64,000 nt of DNA from an uncultured Candidatus Saccharibacteria bacterium (lineage in GTDB: Bacteria; Patescibacteriota; Saccharimonadia; Saccharimonadales; UBA4665): the NCBI GenBank assembly GCA_937892705.1, contig CALBGR010000014.1, positions 29,158 to 93,157 on the forward strand, given 5' to 3'. The first letter of the stretch is position 1. Each line of letters opens with the position of its first letter. The position numbers and the translations under genes were made by a program. The notes under the pieces are model-generated. The model saw nothing but the letters and a program-made list of their open reading frames with translations, had not been told where the DNA came from and made no database searches. Positions 63,240-64,000 of this stretch are shown here, piece after piece.

Positions 63240-64000
63240 ATGAGTTTATTTAAAGTATCTAACAATAACGCCTCTCGGCTGAAGCCGATCACAAACTTAA
63301 ACGGCAAACGAATTCTTGAACGAGACGTCCAGCGTATTTTCGAAGCCAACCTTCATGAGCTGCTTGGCGTCCACTTCCTCGCAAGCGAATACTCAACCAG
63401 TTTTGGCGGTCGAATGGATACGCTTGGTATCGACGACGAAGGCAATCCGTGTATTGTCGAATACAAAAAGGGGCACAACGAGAACGTTATCAATCAAGGC
63501 TTGTCGTATCTGCGATGGTTGCTTGACCATAAGGATAGCTTTGAGAAGCTTTGCAATGAAAAGAACATCTCGATTGCAATTCAATGGGCGGCGCCGCGAG
63601 TGATTTGCGTTGCTGAAAGTTATAACAAGTTCGACACAGACACCGCTGACTTGTTGCCAATTAACATCGAGCTGTATCGATACAAGCTATATGAAGATGG
63701 TTTGCTAACGCTCGATACTGAAAATTATCAAAAGGTGAAATTACAAGATGCACCAAAGTTCACCGCCGATTCCGGCAAGGCTGAAAAGTTACAGGAAACG
63801 TTTACACTTGATTATCACTTAGCGATGGCAAGTGAAGAAACGAAAGCGCTATTTGCATCACTGAAAGAGCGGATCTTGGCTATCGATACGGAAATTATTG
63901 AAGACCCAAAGAAGATGTACGTAGCCTACAAAACGACACGAAACTTTGTTGATGTCGTTTTCAAAAAGTCTAAGTTAAAGCTTTATATCAACATGAAGAC
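63240..64000 (+). CDS. PD-(D/E)XK nuclease, NucS/DUF91-like with DUF5655-type end (runs off the window)
   Basis: The frame opens at the ATG at 63240 and is still open at the right edge. The first ~120 residues hold a nuclease core: SFGGRMDTLGIDDEGNPCIV then EYKKGHNENVINQGLSYLRW, i.e. Asp, then Glu-x-Lys, then a Gln helix. The later part (from about 200) with ETKALFASLKERILAIDTEI and a following basic strand resembles DUF5655. Likely DNA repair or defence against foreign DNA. GATAAT lies 10 bases before the ATG without a ribosome binding site. Confidence 0.75.
   Translation, partial: MSLFKVSNNNASRLKPITNLNGKRILERDVQRIFEANLHELLGVHFLASEYSTSFGGRMDTLGIDDEGNPCIVEYKKGHNENVINQGLSYLRWLLDHKDSFEKLCNEKNISIAIQWAAPRVICVAESYNKFDTDTADLLPINIELYRYKLYEDGLLTLDTENYQKVKLQDAPKFTADSGKAEKLQETFTLDYHLAMASEETKALFASLKERILAIDTEIIEDPKKMYVAYKTTRNFVDVVFKKSKLKLYINMK

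Overview
The window looks like part of a small, gene-dense bacterial chromosome from the candidate phyla radiation, most likely a Saccharibacteria (TM7) lineage from an aerobic habitat such as soil. The reasons are short intergenic gaps, many 1-4 bp gene overlaps, few biosynthetic genes, a thymidylate kinase fused to a doubled ThyX, metal-free versions of DnaX and RecR, and a cytochrome bo3 oxidase of the kind reported from some soil and sediment Saccharibacteria. The lineage is an inference. The standard genetic code fits, with TGA used as stop.

Layout. 0-10 kb: a glycosyltransferase running off the left edge, then secE-nusG-rplK-rplA with an L1-type mRNA site before rplA, then dcd and a tmk-thyX fusion (dCTP to dUMP to dTMP to dTDP). 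Next comes an attenuator-like leader before a 57-aa gene and a transglutaminase-fold protein, then an L10 leader with rplJ-rplL. 10-19 kb: a conserved hypothetical, dnaX, dnaB, a membrane glycosyltransferase, ybaB, recR, a frameshifted Nudix gene, a DHH phosphoesterase and cysS. 19-31 kb: envelope genes (two GT4 enzymes, an alpha/beta hydrolase, a VanY-like peptidase, a beta-lactamase-fold protein, a lytic transglycosylase, an LCP ligase), plus a CDF-like protein, tRNA-Gln, a trehalose synthase/phosphatase fusion and a PAS histidine kinase. 31-37.5 kb: membrane proteins, a ClC channel, superoxide dismutase, an ABC exporter and a flippase-like protein. 37.5-46.2 kb: a respiratory island with a broken DUF2061 gene, cyoABCDE, a small membrane protein, an FAD-linked D-lactate-type dehydrogenase and a type II NADH dehydrogenase. 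46-57 kb: a UvrD helicase-nuclease, an aquaporin, and the F-type ATP synthase operon on the minus strand, which carries an unlisted 53-aa gene between atpG and atpD. 57-64 kb: glutaredoxin, a CobA/BtuR-like protein, a GT2, two tandem glycosidase-fold paralogues, smpB, a flavodoxin-fold reductase, tRNA-Asn followed by a structured RNA, and a PD-(D/E)XK nuclease at the right edge.

Working together: NADH dehydrogenase 2 and the lactate-type dehydrogenase could reduce a quinone pool that the bo3 oxidase reoxidises, producing a proton gradient for the ATP synthase, with superoxide dismutase as protection. No quinone biosynthesis genes are visible here, so quinone may come from elsewhere. The envelope genes suit a Gram-positive-like cell wall.

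Two control themes recur. Ribosomal protein genes carry autoregulatory leaders. Many other genes have a TANNNT -10 hexamer only 6-11 bases before the start codon and no ribosome binding site, as expected of leaderless mRNAs. All functional calls rest on reading motifs by eye; no database search was run.
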